From Dehalococcoidia bacterium (GTDB lineage Bacteria; Chloroflexota; Dehalococcoidia; SAR202; UBA11138), in the NCBI GenBank assembly GCA_012270665.1, contig JAAXHY010000401.1:1-12922 (forward strand): a stretch of 12,922 bases of DNA, given 5' to 3'. Positions 1-6,137 of this stretch are shown in pieces; the stretch's first letter is position 1, and every line of letters starts with the position of its first letter. Position numbers and translations under genes: made by a program. The notes below the pieces were generated by a model. The model searched no databases. It was not told the origin of the DNA and saw only the letters and a list, made by a program, of their open reading frames with translations.

Positions 1-1
1 A

Positions 2-154
2 CAGGACGGGTGCTATCATGTAAGGACACGAGGTAGACACCGCCAGTACAAGCATAGATCCAAACGTGGAACAGTTACCATTTCGGGCAGGGGCAGCAAG
101 AATTTGCCCCGTTGGTTGGAGGTCAGCATTTTGAAACAGGCTGGATTGAGGTAA
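2..154 (+). CDS. hicA: HicA-family mRNA interferase toxin, 3' part (5' end outside window)
   Basis: An open frame enters from the left edge and ends at TAA 152-154, giving about 50 residues. It reads like the C-terminal two thirds of HicA: a 'YHVRTRGRHRQYKH' stretch, then a basic 'GTVTISG' strand, and finally 'SILKQAGLR', which is the usual HicA ending. HicA toxins are small dsRBD-fold ribonucleases that cleave mRNA and are neutralised by HicB. The catalytic His follows a Gly-Ser pair in most members (GSH); here the codon at 38-40 encodes that His, but the preceding residue is Arg (GRH). Full HicA is 60-80 residues, so roughly 10-25 residues are missing to the left. The stop codon directly abuts the hicB ATG, the normal toxin-first order of this module. 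Identification is by motif reading. The start and promoter cannot be seen. Confidence 0.85.
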   Translation, partial: QDGCYHVRTRGRHRQYKHRSKRGTVTISGRGSKNLPRWLEVSILKQAGLR

Positions 155-490
155 ATGGCAATGGCTAGGTATGAGGTTGTGATTGAAGAGACAGGTAACG
201 GATATGCGGCTGGCCTCCCCGATCTGCCCGGCTGTGTGGCGACGGGCGACACTGTCGAAGAAACCACGGAATTAATTGTCGAGGCAGTTAAACTTCACGT
301 TGAGGTGTTGGCGGAAGAAGGTGTGTCTATCCCTGAACCCTCGTCTCCCGAGTTATGGGAGAAAGAGTATGGGATGCCAATTCCAGAATCTGTCGTCCCC
401 GAATTGTTCATCGAGATTTCTGTCGTTCAGAATGTCCCTGTTGCCATTGGTGGGAATCTTGACGCGACTTACTATATCCGCGGGGGCTAG
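155..490 (+). CDS. hicB: HicB-family antitoxin
   Basis: This is the 111-residue antitoxin of the HicAB type II toxin-antitoxin pair. Residues 1-60 carry the HicB partial RNase H fold: the 'YEVVIEE' strand, 'GYAAGLPDLPGCVATGDTVEE' (the family hallmark is the LPGC segment), then a helix ending before 'IPEP'. HicB binds and inhibits HicA and often represses its own operon. No clear C-terminal HTH or ribbon-helix-helix is seen. The last 40 residues repeat an 'IPE' pattern and end in an unusual 'ATYYIRGG' tail. Two starts are possible. ATG 155 directly follows the hicA stop. ATG 161 has a GAGG at 148-151 with 9-base spacing and would start 'MARYEVV', closer to the family N-terminus. Third codon positions look more A/T-rich than in the neighbours, which is compatible with acquisition by transfer. 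The next gene starts 2 bases after the stop. Confidence 0.88.
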   Translation: MAMARYEVVIEETGNGYAAGLPDLPGCVATGDTVEETTELIVEAVKLHVEVLAEEGVSIPEPSSPELWEKEYGMPIPESVVPELFIEISVVQNVPVAIGGNLDATYYIRGG

Positions 491-492
491 AA

Positions 493-1566
493 ATGAAGAT
501 AACCGGATTCGAGACCCAAATCGTCGAACTGCCTAGAGAATCAGGCCCTCTCGGCGCCTCCGCTATGTTCGTAACGCTCAAGTTGCGTACCGACGACGGC
601 ATCGAGGGGATCGGCTACGCCGGCTTCACCTCCGCGCTGATGATGAAGGCGCTCAAGGAGGCATTGGACGGCCTCACTGAACAGTCAATTGGCTCAGACC
701 CCATGATGATTGAGGCCATCGGCTCGAAACTGCTTGCGCTTGGCGGTGGTGGTTCCCCCTCGGGTCTCGTCACCAGGGCCGTGTCCGCCATAGACGTCGC
801 CCTCTGGGACATACGCGGTAAGGCGCTCGGACAGCCCGTTTACAGGCTGCTAGGCGGATTCGCCGACCGCGTTCCCGCCTACGCCAGCGGACACCTCTGG
901 CGCACCTACGACCTGGATATGCTCGCCAAAACGGGCCCCGAGATCATCGAAAGCGGCTTCAGAGCCATGAAATTCAGGATGGGCGGCGAGGACTCCGACG
1001 CCGAGGAAATCGAGCGGATGCGCGTTATGCGCGAGGCTATCGGCGACGACATCGCCCTCATGGTGGACATAAACCAGGGCTGGGACATCAATACCACCCT
1101 CAGAATCGGGCGTCAGATGTCGGACTATAACCTCTACTGGCTGGAAGACCCCGTTCACTACCAGGACTACGCCGGATACGCCCGCATCGCCGACGCCCTC
1201 GACACGCCAATCGCCACCGGCGAGTACCACTACGGCACCGTCCCGTTCCGCCATATGCTCGAAAACCGCTCACTCGACATCGTAATGGTTGACCTGCTCC
1301 GTGTAGGCGGACTGACAGGCTTCATGAAAGTCGCGCACATGGCCGAGATATACAACCTGCCTGTCGTCAGCCACCTCGCCACCGAGGTCCTCGCTCACGC
1401 CATCGCCGCCGCGCCCAACGGCATCTACGTCGAGCACATGCCCTGGACATTTGACCTCTTCACCACTGAGCCGCTAATCGAGGACGGCATGATAGTCCTG
1501 CCACAGTCCCCGGGCCTCGGCGTACAGTTCGACGAAGATAGACTGGCCAGGTATGCGGCGGGCTAG
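493..1566 (+). CDS. Mandelate racemase/muconate lactonizing enzyme family protein (enolase superfamily)
   Basis: The 357-residue protein has the enolase-superfamily layout: an N-terminal capping domain (about 1-125) and a modified TIM barrel (about 130-345). Metal ligands are D192 (DINQGW), E218 (LEDP) and E244 (TGE). The MR-subgroup catalytic set is also visible: D267 (VDLLRVGG), H294 (VVSHLATE) and E314 (VEHMPW). Compared with Pseudomonas mandelate racemase these are nearly collinear (195, 221, 247, 270, 297, 317). The Lys pair at the end of the second barrel strand is K160-F-R162, so the usual second Lys is Arg. The family abstracts the alpha proton of a carboxylate. Members of this kind are usually acid-sugar dehydratases, cycloisomerases or racemases. 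The substrate cannot be read here. A uronate or deoxy-sugar acid would fit the sugar enzymes nearby. The ATG lies 2 bases after the hicB stop, with GGGGG at 482-486 as the only ribosome-site candidate, so it may be translationally coupled. Confidence 0.92.
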   Translation: MKITGFETQIVELPRESGPLGASAMFVTLKLRTDDGIEGIGYAGFTSALMMKALKEALDGLTEQSIGSDPMMIEAIGSKLLALGGGGSPSGLVTRAVSAIDVALWDIRGKALGQPVYRLLGGFADRVPAYASGHLWRTYDLDMLAKTGPEIIESGFRAMKFRMGGEDSDAEEIERMRVMREAIGDDIALMVDINQGWDINTTLRIGRQMSDYNLYWLEDPVHYQDYAGYARIADALDTPIATGEYHYGTVPFRHMLENRSLDIVMVDLLRVGGLTGFMKVAHMAEIYNLPVVSHLATEVLAHAIAAAPNGIYVEHMPWTFDLFTTEPLIEDGMIVLPQSPGLGVQFDEDRLARYAAG

Positions 1567-1610
1567 GCGCTGCAAGTTGGCCGCGGTAGGGCAGTGTCAT
1601 AGGGGACGAT

Positions 1611-2447
1611 ATGCCTGAACAGGTCCCGAAAACCGTCGAGAACGAAGTGGTGGACTACTACCAAGTCTATGATGAGCGCAGTCGCCTCATGAAAGGATCT
1701 GGACTGCTTGAATTCCTGCGACTCAAAGAAATCATTCAGCGATTCATAGAGCCACCGCCGGGCATAGTTCTCGACGTGGGTGGTGGCCCCGGGCGGTATT
1801 CTTGCTGGATGGCTCGCCTCGGCTATGAAGTACATCACATAGACCCCGTTCCCAAACACGTTGAGCAGACACGGTCGGCATCCGCGGCCCAGCCCGATCA
1901 CCCGCTGGCGAGCGCTTCACTCGGAGACGCCCGCTCGCTGGATGTCACTGACGCCGACGCCGACGTGGTATTGCTTATGGGCCCTCTCTACCATTTGCCA
2001 TCCCGCACGGACAGAGTCCTGGCGCTGCGTGAAGCGCGCCGCGTGCTGAGGACGGGCGGCGTTCTGATCGCCACCGCGGTCAACCGCTTCGCCTCCCTGA
2101 TTGACGGACTGGTTAGCGGCTATATAGACGATCCGGCCTACATCCTGATACTGGATGGGGACCTGACCGACGGGCAACACCTGCCTGGGACTAGCACGCC
2201 CGATGGATACTTCACGACTGCGTTTCTCCATCTCCCCGAGGAATTGGAATCCGAGATAGCTGAGGCCGGATTCCGCCAAAAGGCCCTCCTTTCTGTGCAG
2301 GGTCCGGGTGAATACGCCATCGAACTCGACGAGCGTCTGTCGGATCCAGACAGGAGGGAGCAACTTCTGAGTCTGATTCGCCGGGTTGAGACCGAAAGGA
2401 CCCTTCTGGGCATGGCAAGCCACTTTGTCGTAATTGCCGAAAAATGA
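1611..2447 (+). CDS. Class I SAM-dependent methyltransferase
   Basis: The 278-residue soluble protein has a Rossmann-type methyltransferase core. Motif I is 'VLDVGGGPGRY' at about residues 53-63. The acidic residue after strand 2 is D78 in 'HHIDP'. A 'GDAR' follows at 105-108, then 'DVVLLMGPLYHL' (118-129) and 'EARRVLRTGGVLI' (141-153). This order is typical of methyltransferase types 11/25 that act on small molecules. The N-terminal 'VVDYYQVYDERSRL' helix and the C-terminal 100 residues probably shape the substrate pocket; the acceptor is unknown. The start is supported by AGGGG at 1601-1605, five bases before ATG 1611. It lies 44 bases downstream of the MR-type gene on the same strand, so co-transcription is possible, though its own ribosome site is better than that of its neighbour. 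The gene converges on the lyase gene ending at 2491, with 43 bases between and no clear terminator hairpin. Confidence 0.9.
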   Translation: MPEQVPKTVENEVVDYYQVYDERSRLMKGSGLLEFLRLKEIIQRFIEPPPGIVLDVGGGPGRYSCWMARLGYEVHHIDPVPKHVEQTRSASAAQPDHPLASASLGDARSLDVTDADADVVLLMGPLYHLPSRTDRVLALREARRVLRTGGVLIATAVNRFASLIDGLVSGYIDDPAYILILDGDLTDGQHLPGTSTPDGYFTTAFLHLPEELESEIAEAGFRQKALLSVQGPGEYAIELDERLSDPDRREQLLSLIRRVETERTLLGMASHFVVIAEK

Positions 2448-2490
2448 TCCTTAAGCGCATCCGCGCATTACAAGATACCAGCGCCCCGGA

Positions 2491-3354
2491 CTACTCTTCT
2501 CCCTGGAAAGCGCTATCCATCCGCTCATAGTCCGAATAGCAGATGAGTTCATAAAGCTCGGCCCGAGTCTGCATATCGCTCAGCAGGCTGCGCTGTGTTC
2601 CGAGCGAAAGCGTCTCGGACAGCGCGCCTTCCATCGCTTTGGCTGCAACCCTCAGCGCGGTCACCGGAAAGATGACCAACTTGTAGCCAAGTTCCCCGAA
2701 CTTCTCGACGGTCAGGTACGGCGTCCTGCCGAACTCGGTCATATTCGCCAGCAGGGGAGCGTCAATCAGGCGCGCATACTCCCCGAATTCGTCCTCCGAC
2801 TCCAGCGCCTCCGGGAAGATGATGTCCGCGCCCGCCTCCAGGTATGTTCTCCCCCGTCGAACCGCCTCATCCATCCCATACACCGCCTTCGAGTCCGTCC
2901 GCGCAATGATTAGGGATGATCGTCTCGCCTCCGTAGCCGCCCTTATCTTGACGACGAACTCTTCGGCCGAAACTATCTGCTTCCCGTCCAGATGTCCGCA
3001 TCGCTTCGGCATCACCTGGTCTTCTACCTGAATAGCCGCCGCTCCCGCTGCCTCCAGGTCCTTCACCGTCCTGTAAACGTTGACCGCCTCTCCGAATCCA
3101 GTGTCGGCGTCCACAATCAGGGGCAGGGTAGTGGCCCTCCTTACCCACCGCACAGCAGTCGTTAGCTCGTCCAGCGTGAACAGCCCAATATCCGGTATCC
3201 CAAGACTAGCTGAAAAGGCCGCCCCCGAGAAGTACAACGCCCGGAATCCTACCTGCTCAGCAATCAGCGCTGATAGTGGGTTGAACACCCCGGCCACCGG
3301 TATCGCGCCATCCCCCGACATCAGTCGGCGCAATTCGTCTCCCGGACTTGTCAT
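2491..3354 (-). CDS. Isocitrate lyase/PEP mutase superfamily protein (2-methylisocitrate lyase-like)
   Basis: The 287-residue protein belongs to the PEP mutase/isocitrate lyase TIM-barrel superfamily. It shows 'YFSGAA' (41-46), the metal-binding 'DADTGFGE' (82-89), 'IQVEDQ' with E111, the lyase motif 'KRCGH' (117-121) with the catalytic Cys at 119, 'ARTD' (151-154) and 'NMTEFGRTP' (204-212). The Cys in K(K/R)CGH is the acid/base of lyases such as methylisocitrate lyase (PrpB). Its presence argues for C-C bond cleavage rather than phosphonate chemistry or a Cys-less oxaloacetate decarboxylase. Length fits PrpB (about 290-300). No methylcitrate synthase or dehydratase gene is nearby, so a role in the 2-methylcitrate cycle is not supported by context; another 2-hydroxy acid could be the substrate. 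ATG 3352-3354 follows the upstream SDR stop by 14 bases, with GGAG at 3365-3368, which makes a two-gene minus-strand unit. Confidence 0.9.
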   Translation of the reverse strand: MTSPGDELRRLMSGDGAIPVAGVFNPLSALIAEQVGFRALYFSGAAFSASLGIPDIGLFTLDELTTAVRWVRRATTLPLIVDADTGFGEAVNVYRTVKDLEAAGAAAIQVEDQVMPKRCGHLDGKQIVSAEEFVVKIRAATEARRSSLIIARTDSKAVYGMDEAVRRGRTYLEAGADIIFPEALESEDEFGEYARLIDAPLLANMTEFGRTPYLTVEKFGELGYKLVIFPVTALRVAAKAMEGALSETLSLGTQRSLLSDMQTRAELYELICYSDYERMDSAFQGEE

Positions 3355-3368
3355 CTTTCGCCGCTCCG

Positions 3369-4169
3369 CTATCGCCCCATGAAGTCGGTCTGCCCTTCAC
3401 GCGGCGTCCACTCCTCACCCGCGCCATCCTCAGGCTTGTAGCCGATCAGCCGCTCCCCGTCGCTTATGTCCCAGATCTTCAAATCGTTGTCGGACATCCC
3501 ATGCACTATCGCGAATCCCACCGATTTCGGAGCTTCCACCGCCTTCTGAACAAGCTGAGCGGTGTCGCGGTGGCTCATCCAGAGGGAAAGCGCGGCAGGA
3601 TGGAAGGTAGGATCGTCCGGGGTCATAACCCAGCCTATTCTCAGACAGATCACCGACAGCCCGTATTCATCGTGATAGAAACTGCCCAGTACCTCCCCGA
3701 ACGCCTTGCTTACCCCGTAGAAGCTGTCCGGCCTCATATCCCTGTGATCCAGCATCCTGAACGGACGCCGCGCCTCCGACAGCCTGCCCTCGTAAATCGC
3801 TTTGTACGGGTCATCCTTCAGAGGATAGTATCCAATCACGTGGTTCGTGCTGGCCAGTATCACCCTCCTCGCGCCCGCCTGTCTCGCCGATTCGTACACG
3901 TTCCGGGTCCCAATGATGTTGTTGTTCAGCGTGGACTCCCACGACGCCATCGGACTAGGATCTGCTCCGAGATGGACGACTGTCTCCACGCCTTCGAATG
4001 CAGGCCTGATCGCGTCGAAGTCCGATATGTCTGCCACACGGGAATTCGGCCAGCCGCAATCAACCCTGTCCAGTCCGACGAGGTCGTACCTGTATCCCAA
4101 CTTGTCTCTGATGATGCCGCCTATCTGTCCGGCGGCTCCTGTCACAAGTACGCGGATCTTGGTATCCAC
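3369..4169 (-). CDS. NAD-dependent epimerase/dehydratase family protein, uronate dehydrogenase-like
   Basis: This 266-residue extended-type SDR has the dinucleotide motif G11-A-A-G14-Q-I-G17, the acidic residue D34 after strand 2 (favouring NAD), 'VADISD' (45-50) and 'VVHLGA' (64-69). The active site is S107/Y151/K155 ('ILASTNHVIG', 'YGVSKAFGE'). The STNH stretch, 'PDSFYGVSKAFGE', 'CLRIGW' and a late 'GFAIVHGMS' strand match uronate dehydrogenases (about 265 residues) better than UDP-sugar epimerases. Those enzymes oxidise D-galacturonate or D-glucuronate to the aldarolactone. The assignment is by remembered family pattern, and a related aldose dehydrogenase is possible. The start is GTG 4167-4169, with GGGAG at 4177-4181 and 7-base spacing. 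The ATG at 4172-4174 is out of frame. It heads the minus-strand unit with the lyase gene and faces the HAD gene across the divergent region. Confidence 0.85.
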   Translation of the reverse strand: MDTKIRVLVTGAAGQIGGIIRDKLGYRYDLVGLDRVDCGWPNSRVADISDFDAIRPAFEGVETVVHLGADPSPMASWESTLNNNIIGTRNVYESARQAGARRVILASTNHVIGYYPLKDDPYKAIYEGRLSEARRPFRMLDHRDMRPDSFYGVSKAFGEVLGSFYHDEYGLSVICLRIGWVMTPDDPTFHPAALSLWMSHRDTAQLVQKAVEAPKSVGFAIVHGMSDNDLKIWDISDGERLIGYKPEDGAGEEWTPREGQTDFMGR

Positions 4170-4221
4170 TTCATTTCTCCCGCTTCAATTCAATTCTGTC
4201 TGCCAACTGGTATAGAATGTC

Positions 4222-4314
4222 TCAGGCGCTTCCTCTGAATGCCAATACAAGGGTAATGACGACTAATGGGATGATGACCGTCCAGAGCAGTCTCCTTGGG
4301 TTGAATCGAAACAT
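4222..4314 (-). CDS. Possible small single-pass membrane protein (30 aa)
   Basis: A 30-residue frame begins at ATG 4312-4314 and ends at TGA 4222-4224. It starts 'MFRFNPRRLLW', continues with an uninterrupted stretch of about 16 hydrophobic residues (Leu, Val, Ile, Trp, Thr, one Pro) and ends 'FRGSA'. That is a positively charged start followed by one membrane-length helix, the usual form of bacterial small membrane proteins. GGAGGA at 4326-4331 lies 11 bases upstream, slightly far. The same bases can pair with TCCTC (minus strand) in a 5-bp hairpin, which may limit translation. It would be the first gene of the minus-strand unit, 52 bases ahead of the uronate dehydrogenase-like gene. Chance cannot be excluded for so short a frame. 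No family is recognised. Confidence 0.38.
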   Translation of the reverse strand: MFRFNPRRLLWTVIIPLVVITLVLAFRGSA

Positions 4315-4329
4315 TTCGAGGACTATCCT
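4301..4329 (+). promoter_or_regulatory. Weak sigma70-type promoter candidate for the HAD-rbsK-DUF2298 unit
   Basis: TTGAAT (4301-4306) and TATCCT (4324-4329) are separated by 17 bases and each match 4 of 6 consensus positions. Transcription would begin about 20 bases before ATG 4358. The spacer contains the palindrome at 4306-4319, a position suited to a repressor. This is only a consensus match in a divergent intergenic region, and no other element supports it. Confidence 0.25.
4306..4319. repeat. Perfect 6-bp inverted repeat, operator-like
   Basis: TCGAAA (4306-4311) and TTTCGA (4314-4319) are exact inverted copies around a 2-base centre, forming a 14-bp palindrome-like site. It sits between two divergently oriented genes and inside the spacer of the weak plus-strand promoter candidate. 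It also overlaps the first codons of the possible 30-residue frame. Such sites are often bound by dimeric repressors, but no regulator gene is in the window. Chance occurrence is possible. Confidence 0.4.
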
Positions 4330-4330
4330 C
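4318..4330. repeat. Short hairpin GAGGA-N3-TCCTC
   Basis: GAGGA (4318-4322) and TCCTC (4326-4330) are exact inverted repeats with a 3-base loop. It partly overlaps the previous palindrome. In a minus-strand transcript the GGAGGA that could serve the 30-residue frame would be one arm of this hairpin, so it could mask a ribosome site. The stem is short and there is no T run, so it is not a terminator. Confidence 0.35.
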
Positions 4331-4357
4331 CGTCATTAGGGCCGATTTACCAAACGG

Positions 4358-5206
4358 ATGTTACCACAATTCCATTCAATCAACGGGACGGCAAACTTGG
4401 GATACAAACTCATAGCGCTGGACGTGGACGGCACGATACGCAGCCACGACCGCCCGACTTCCGAACGCACTAGGCGCGCTATTCAGAGTGTCAAGGACGA
4501 GGGGGCGATTGTCACTATCGCCACCGGTAGGTCGTACAAGAGCGGCGCGAGCGCGGCCTCTGATGTGAATCTCACTGTCCCCATAGTCACCTTCCAGGGA
4601 GCGCATGTCGCCGACCCGCGCACCGGCGAAGTGCTGTGGCACGTGCCACTCACTTACGACATGACATCGGCCGTCCTCGATGCGCTGAGGGAGTGGAGCG
4701 GCATTCAGGCGGCAGGCTATCTCGGCGATGAAATCTTCGTGACTGAGTTGACCGACTGGGCGCGAGCCTATGGCGAAAGAACCGGCGTGGGAGTGCGAGT
4801 CGTTGATTCAGATGAATTCACGTCCAGATCAATGTCGCGGATTGTGGCCCACGGCGAGGAGGAAGTCATTGAGCGACTGGAACGGTCGCTCAATAACCGC
4901 TTCGATGGCGACATGTACGTAACTAGGTCTCTTCCGTACTTTTGTGAGATTCTCAATCCAAATGGCGGCAAAGACAAGGCTTTGGACTGGCTTTGTGAGT
5001 ATCTCGGGATCGGTACAGATCGGACAATCGCCTTCGGAAACGGCTACAACGACGTCCAAATGCTCGAGTGGGCCGGAATGTCGGTCGCGGTAGGAGACGC
5101 TGTCGATGAAGTCCTGGAGATCGCGGATGTCGTGGCGCCCCCGATGGAAGAGGACGGTGTAGCCCAGGTTCTGAATGACTTACTTGAGAAGGGCCTCATA
5201 GGATGA
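4358..5206 (+). CDS. Cof-type HAD-IIB family hydrolase (sugar phosphatase-like)
   Basis: This 282-residue HAD phosphatase has motif I 'LDVDGT' with the nucleophile D22 and D24, motif II 'IATGR' (T56) and a C2B-type cap at about 85-190. The motif III Lys is in 'NGGKDKALDWL' (K205 or K207), and motif IV is 'GNGYNDVQML' (227-236). Family members remove phosphate from sugar phosphates and related small molecules through an aspartyl-phosphate. Motif IV has Asn (N228) in place of the first Asp of GDxxND; D232 is kept, and this change occurs in other members. ATG 4358 gives 13 extra residues before 'LGYKLIALD'. TTG 4397, preceded by GGGAC at 4385-4389, would give the usual short N-terminus and may be the real start. 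The stop overlaps the ribokinase start as ATGA (5203-5206), so the two are probably co-translated. The substrate is unknown. Confidence 0.9.
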   Translation: MLPQFHSINGTANLGYKLIALDVDGTIRSHDRPTSERTRRAIQSVKDEGAIVTIATGRSYKSGASAASDVNLTVPIVTFQGAHVADPRTGEVLWHVPLTYDMTSAVLDALREWSGIQAAGYLGDEIFVTELTDWARAYGERTGVGVRVVDSDEFTSRSMSRIVAHGEEEVIERLERSLNNRFDGDMYVTRSLPYFCEILNPNGGKDKALDWLCEYLGIGTDRTIAFGNGYNDVQMLEWAGMSVAVGDAVDEVLEIADVVAPPMEEDGVAQVLNDLLEKGLIG

Positions 5207-6135
5207 ACGCCTCTGGCAAGCCGGTGATAGTCGTTCTGGGTGGTATCAACATGGACCTCGTCGGCGCGACTGAGCGAATGCCCGCTCCGGGCGAGACCGT
5301 GTTCGGCCAGTCCTTTCACACCGCGCCCGGCGGAAAGGGCGCGAATCAGGCCGTAGCCGCCGCCCGGCTTGGAGCGGAGGTGAGGATGGTGGGCCGCGTC
5401 GGACAAGACGAGTTCGGCCCCGCGCTTCTGGACGGAATGCGCCGCGAGGGGATAGACGTCTCCGGAGTTGCCCTTGACCCTCACAATTCCTCCGGAATTG
5501 CTATGATCCTGCTGGACGGGCGGAAAGAGAACTACATAGTAGCGATCTACGGCGCGAACTTGGCGAGTGACCATGAGCAGGTCAGCGCTGTCGAATCCGC
5601 GCTTGACGGGGCCGATGTTTTGCTGCTCCAGCTTGAAACGCCGCTTGAAGTAGCGACCCAGGCCGCCAGAATATCCAGGGATCGGGGAGTCCGCGTCGTC
5701 TGGGACCCGGCGCCCGCTCTGGACATGGGCCACGATGCCTATGCGCTCTGCGACGCTCTCACGCCCAACCAGTCGGAAGCTGAGTACCTGACCGGAATAG
5801 TCGTGACCGATCTGGACTCCGCCGGACGCGCCTCCCGCCGGCTTGTGGACGAGGGTGTCTCAGCCTGTGTTCTGACTATGGCCGAGGCAGGCTCTTACTA
5901 CGCAACCCGGGATGATGAGGGATTCGTGCCGCCGTTCGATGTACAGGTATTGGACACCGTTGCGGCGGGCGACGCCTTCAGCGCGGGCCTCGGAGTCGCG
6001 CTCGCCGAAGGGCTGTCGCTGCCCTCGGCCATCAAGTACGCTTCCGCGGCGGGCGCGCTCGCCGTCACCAAGAGGGGCGCTCAGGAGGCGATGCCCTATC
6101 GCCATGAGGTTGACGCGCTGTTCAGCGAAGGCTGA
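5203..6135 (+). CDS. rbsK: Ribokinase (PfkB family carbohydrate kinase)
   Basis: The 310-residue protein aligns by eye along the whole of E. coli RbsK. The substrate-binding 'GGINMD' is at 13-18, and 'PGETVFGQSFHTAPGGKGAN' (29-48) is PfkB signature 1. 'LLQLETPLE' (141-149), 'DPAPA' (168-172) and 'TPNQSEAEYLTG' (187-198) follow. The second signature, 'DTVAAGDAFSAG' (251-262), has the anion hole and catalytic base D257. Near the end comes 'AVTKRGAQEAMP' (287-298), which ribokinases use for monovalent cation binding. It phosphorylates ribose to ribose 5-phosphate with ATP. A related pentose or deoxyribose could also be used. One motif is less usual: 'LTMAEAGSY' stands where E. coli has a VTLGxxG-type loop. 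No ribose transporter or RbsD is in the window. The start overlaps the HAD stop by 4 bases, with AAGGG at 5189-5193. Confidence 0.9.
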   Translation: MNASGKPVIVVLGGINMDLVGATERMPAPGETVFGQSFHTAPGGKGANQAVAAARLGAEVRMVGRVGQDEFGPALLDGMRREGIDVSGVALDPHNSSGIAMILLDGRKENYIVAIYGANLASDHEQVSAVESALDGADVLLLQLETPLEVATQAARISRDRGVRVVWDPAPALDMGHDAYALCDALTPNQSEAEYLTGIVVTDLDSAGRASRRLVDEGVSACVLTMAEAGSYYATRDDEGFVPPFDVQVLDTVAAGDAFSAGLGVALAEGLSLPSAIKYASAAGALAVTKRGAQEAMPYRHEVDALFSEG

Positions 6136-6137
6136 GA

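Noticed and set aside
850..1254. 134-codon Val/Gly-rich frame on the - strand inside the MR-type gene
   Set aside because: Composition (GVGD, VV repeats) is what GC-rich sense codons give when read in antisense. The sense strand carries the catalytic residues here.
1917..2423. 168-codon frame on the - strand opposite the methyltransferase gene
   Set aside because: No motif, and the sense frame has the complete SAM-binding core through this region.
2448..2490. Possible terminator between the converging methyltransferase and lyase genes
   Set aside because: Only GCGC-ATCC-GCGC (4-bp stem) is present, with no T run on either strand.
3348..4238. 296-codon open frame on the + strand opposite the uronate dehydrogenase-like gene
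   Set aside because: Its product is rich in Arg, His and Pro, with no family motif. The minus strand has a full SDR with all motifs and a good ribosome site, so this is an antisense shadow of GC-rich codons.
5044..5733. 229-codon frame on the - strand across the HAD/ribokinase junction
   Set aside because: It lies opposite two well-supported genes whose motifs span the region. No ribosome site or recognisable domain was seen.
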